Source: Branchipolynoe longqiensis (lineage: Eukaryota; Annelida; Polychaeta; Phyllodocida; Polynoidae). Taken from it: a stretch of 64,000 nt of DNA. A program made the translations under genes and the position numbers. The stretch spans positions 123,910,737 to 123,974,736 of the forward strand of contig CM059187.1 of the NCBI GenBank assembly GCA_030323885.1, written 5' to 3'. Position 1 is the stretch's first letter; the number at the start of each line of letters is the position of its first letter. This document shows positions 63,946 to 64,000 of the stretch, one piece after another. The notes beneath the pieces were generated by a model that saw nothing but the letters and a program-made list of their open reading frames with translations, did not search any database and had not been told where the DNA came from.

Positions 63946-64000
63946 AAAGCCACGCGTCAAGCGTAAAAAATCGCTCCAAAAGCGATCCATGACGCACGCG

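Larger units (their letters stand above)
59994..64000. mobile_element. Fold-back element with ACACACTAGACGCGTGCG end, filled with simple arrays, right end outside
   Basis: It starts AGCTGCGAACACACTAGACG after TTA, within M1. The left arm repeats GCGTGCGTC and ACGCGT words, including a near copy of the end at 60071 ('gcgaacacactggacgcg'). The last 50 bp of the window (GCCACGCGTCAAGCG, then CATGACGCACGCG) carry the same words inverted. The simple arrays from 60106 to 63945 therefore lie inside the element. Confidence 0.6.

Noticed and set aside
62122..63997. Frames of 490-604 codons rich in Ser/Pro/Phe on the minus strand
   Set aside because: All three registers are open across the GGGGAATGAAAGA array. 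It is a period artefact.

Overview
The window is eukaryotic nuclear DNA, and probably molluscan. It has spliced transposon genes with GT/AG introns, non-LTR retrotransposon ends, tRNA-derived SINEs, many small inverted-repeat elements and very long simple arrays. The most telling clue to lineage is the repeat at about 49.8-50.1 kb (minus strand). Its text, reading through 'aaagatcccttgctgct' to a tail ending in 'gaataaaac', matches from memory a dispersed repeat common in gastropod and bivalve sequence. No host protein-coding gene can be supported. A 500-base run of N (3501-4000) is an assembly gap.

Layout: 0.4-5.5 kb holds SINE copies, a possible housekeeping-type promoter cluster at 1.15-1.19 kb, the gap, and a minisatellite with AGT runs. 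6.5-15 kb is simple repeats with a trio of pogo-like MITEs and more SINEs. 15.7-17.5 kb is a packed cluster of MITEs, some inside others. 17.9-30 kb is mostly minisatellites (GGTGTGGTG, GA-rich, GATGAT, CCCCACCTCACAACCCCCA), interrupted by two LINE 3' ends at 21-22.4 kb. 30.6-52.7 kb carries many copies of a TTAA-flanked MITE, here called M1, several of them interrupted by fold-back elements. It also has SINE-A copies, a LINE end with target-site duplication, and short unique segments. 53.3-57.9 kb is an apparently intact Harbinger DNA transposon. 58.9 kb to the end is another M1 copy split by two fold-back elements. The second holds about 4 kb of simple arrays and runs off the window.

The one functional-looking genetic system is the Harbinger element. 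It encodes a four-exon Myb/SANT-like DNA-binding protein on the plus strand and a two-exon DDE transposase on the minus strand, pointing at each other between near-identical 27-bp terminal inverted repeats. Around it the window holds at least eight fold-back MITE types sharing one architecture: a short cap (often close to GGCCTGTCACAC), then a family-specific short 'word' repeated in both orientations. Most are flanked by TTA, TAA or TTAA and most sit inside other repeats, so insertion order can be read directly.

Names used here: SINE-A is the main tRNA-derived SINE; SINE-B is a second tRNA-like SINE; SINE-L is a Leu/Ser-tRNA-like SINE; M1 is the TTAA-flanked MITE with TIR AGCTGCATAGTCCGATG; M2 is the fold-back MITE with TIR TGCCTGGTACACACCTACCG; M3 is the pogo-like MITE with TIR CAGTAAAACCTCTCTAA; M4 is the ATGCGG-word element.
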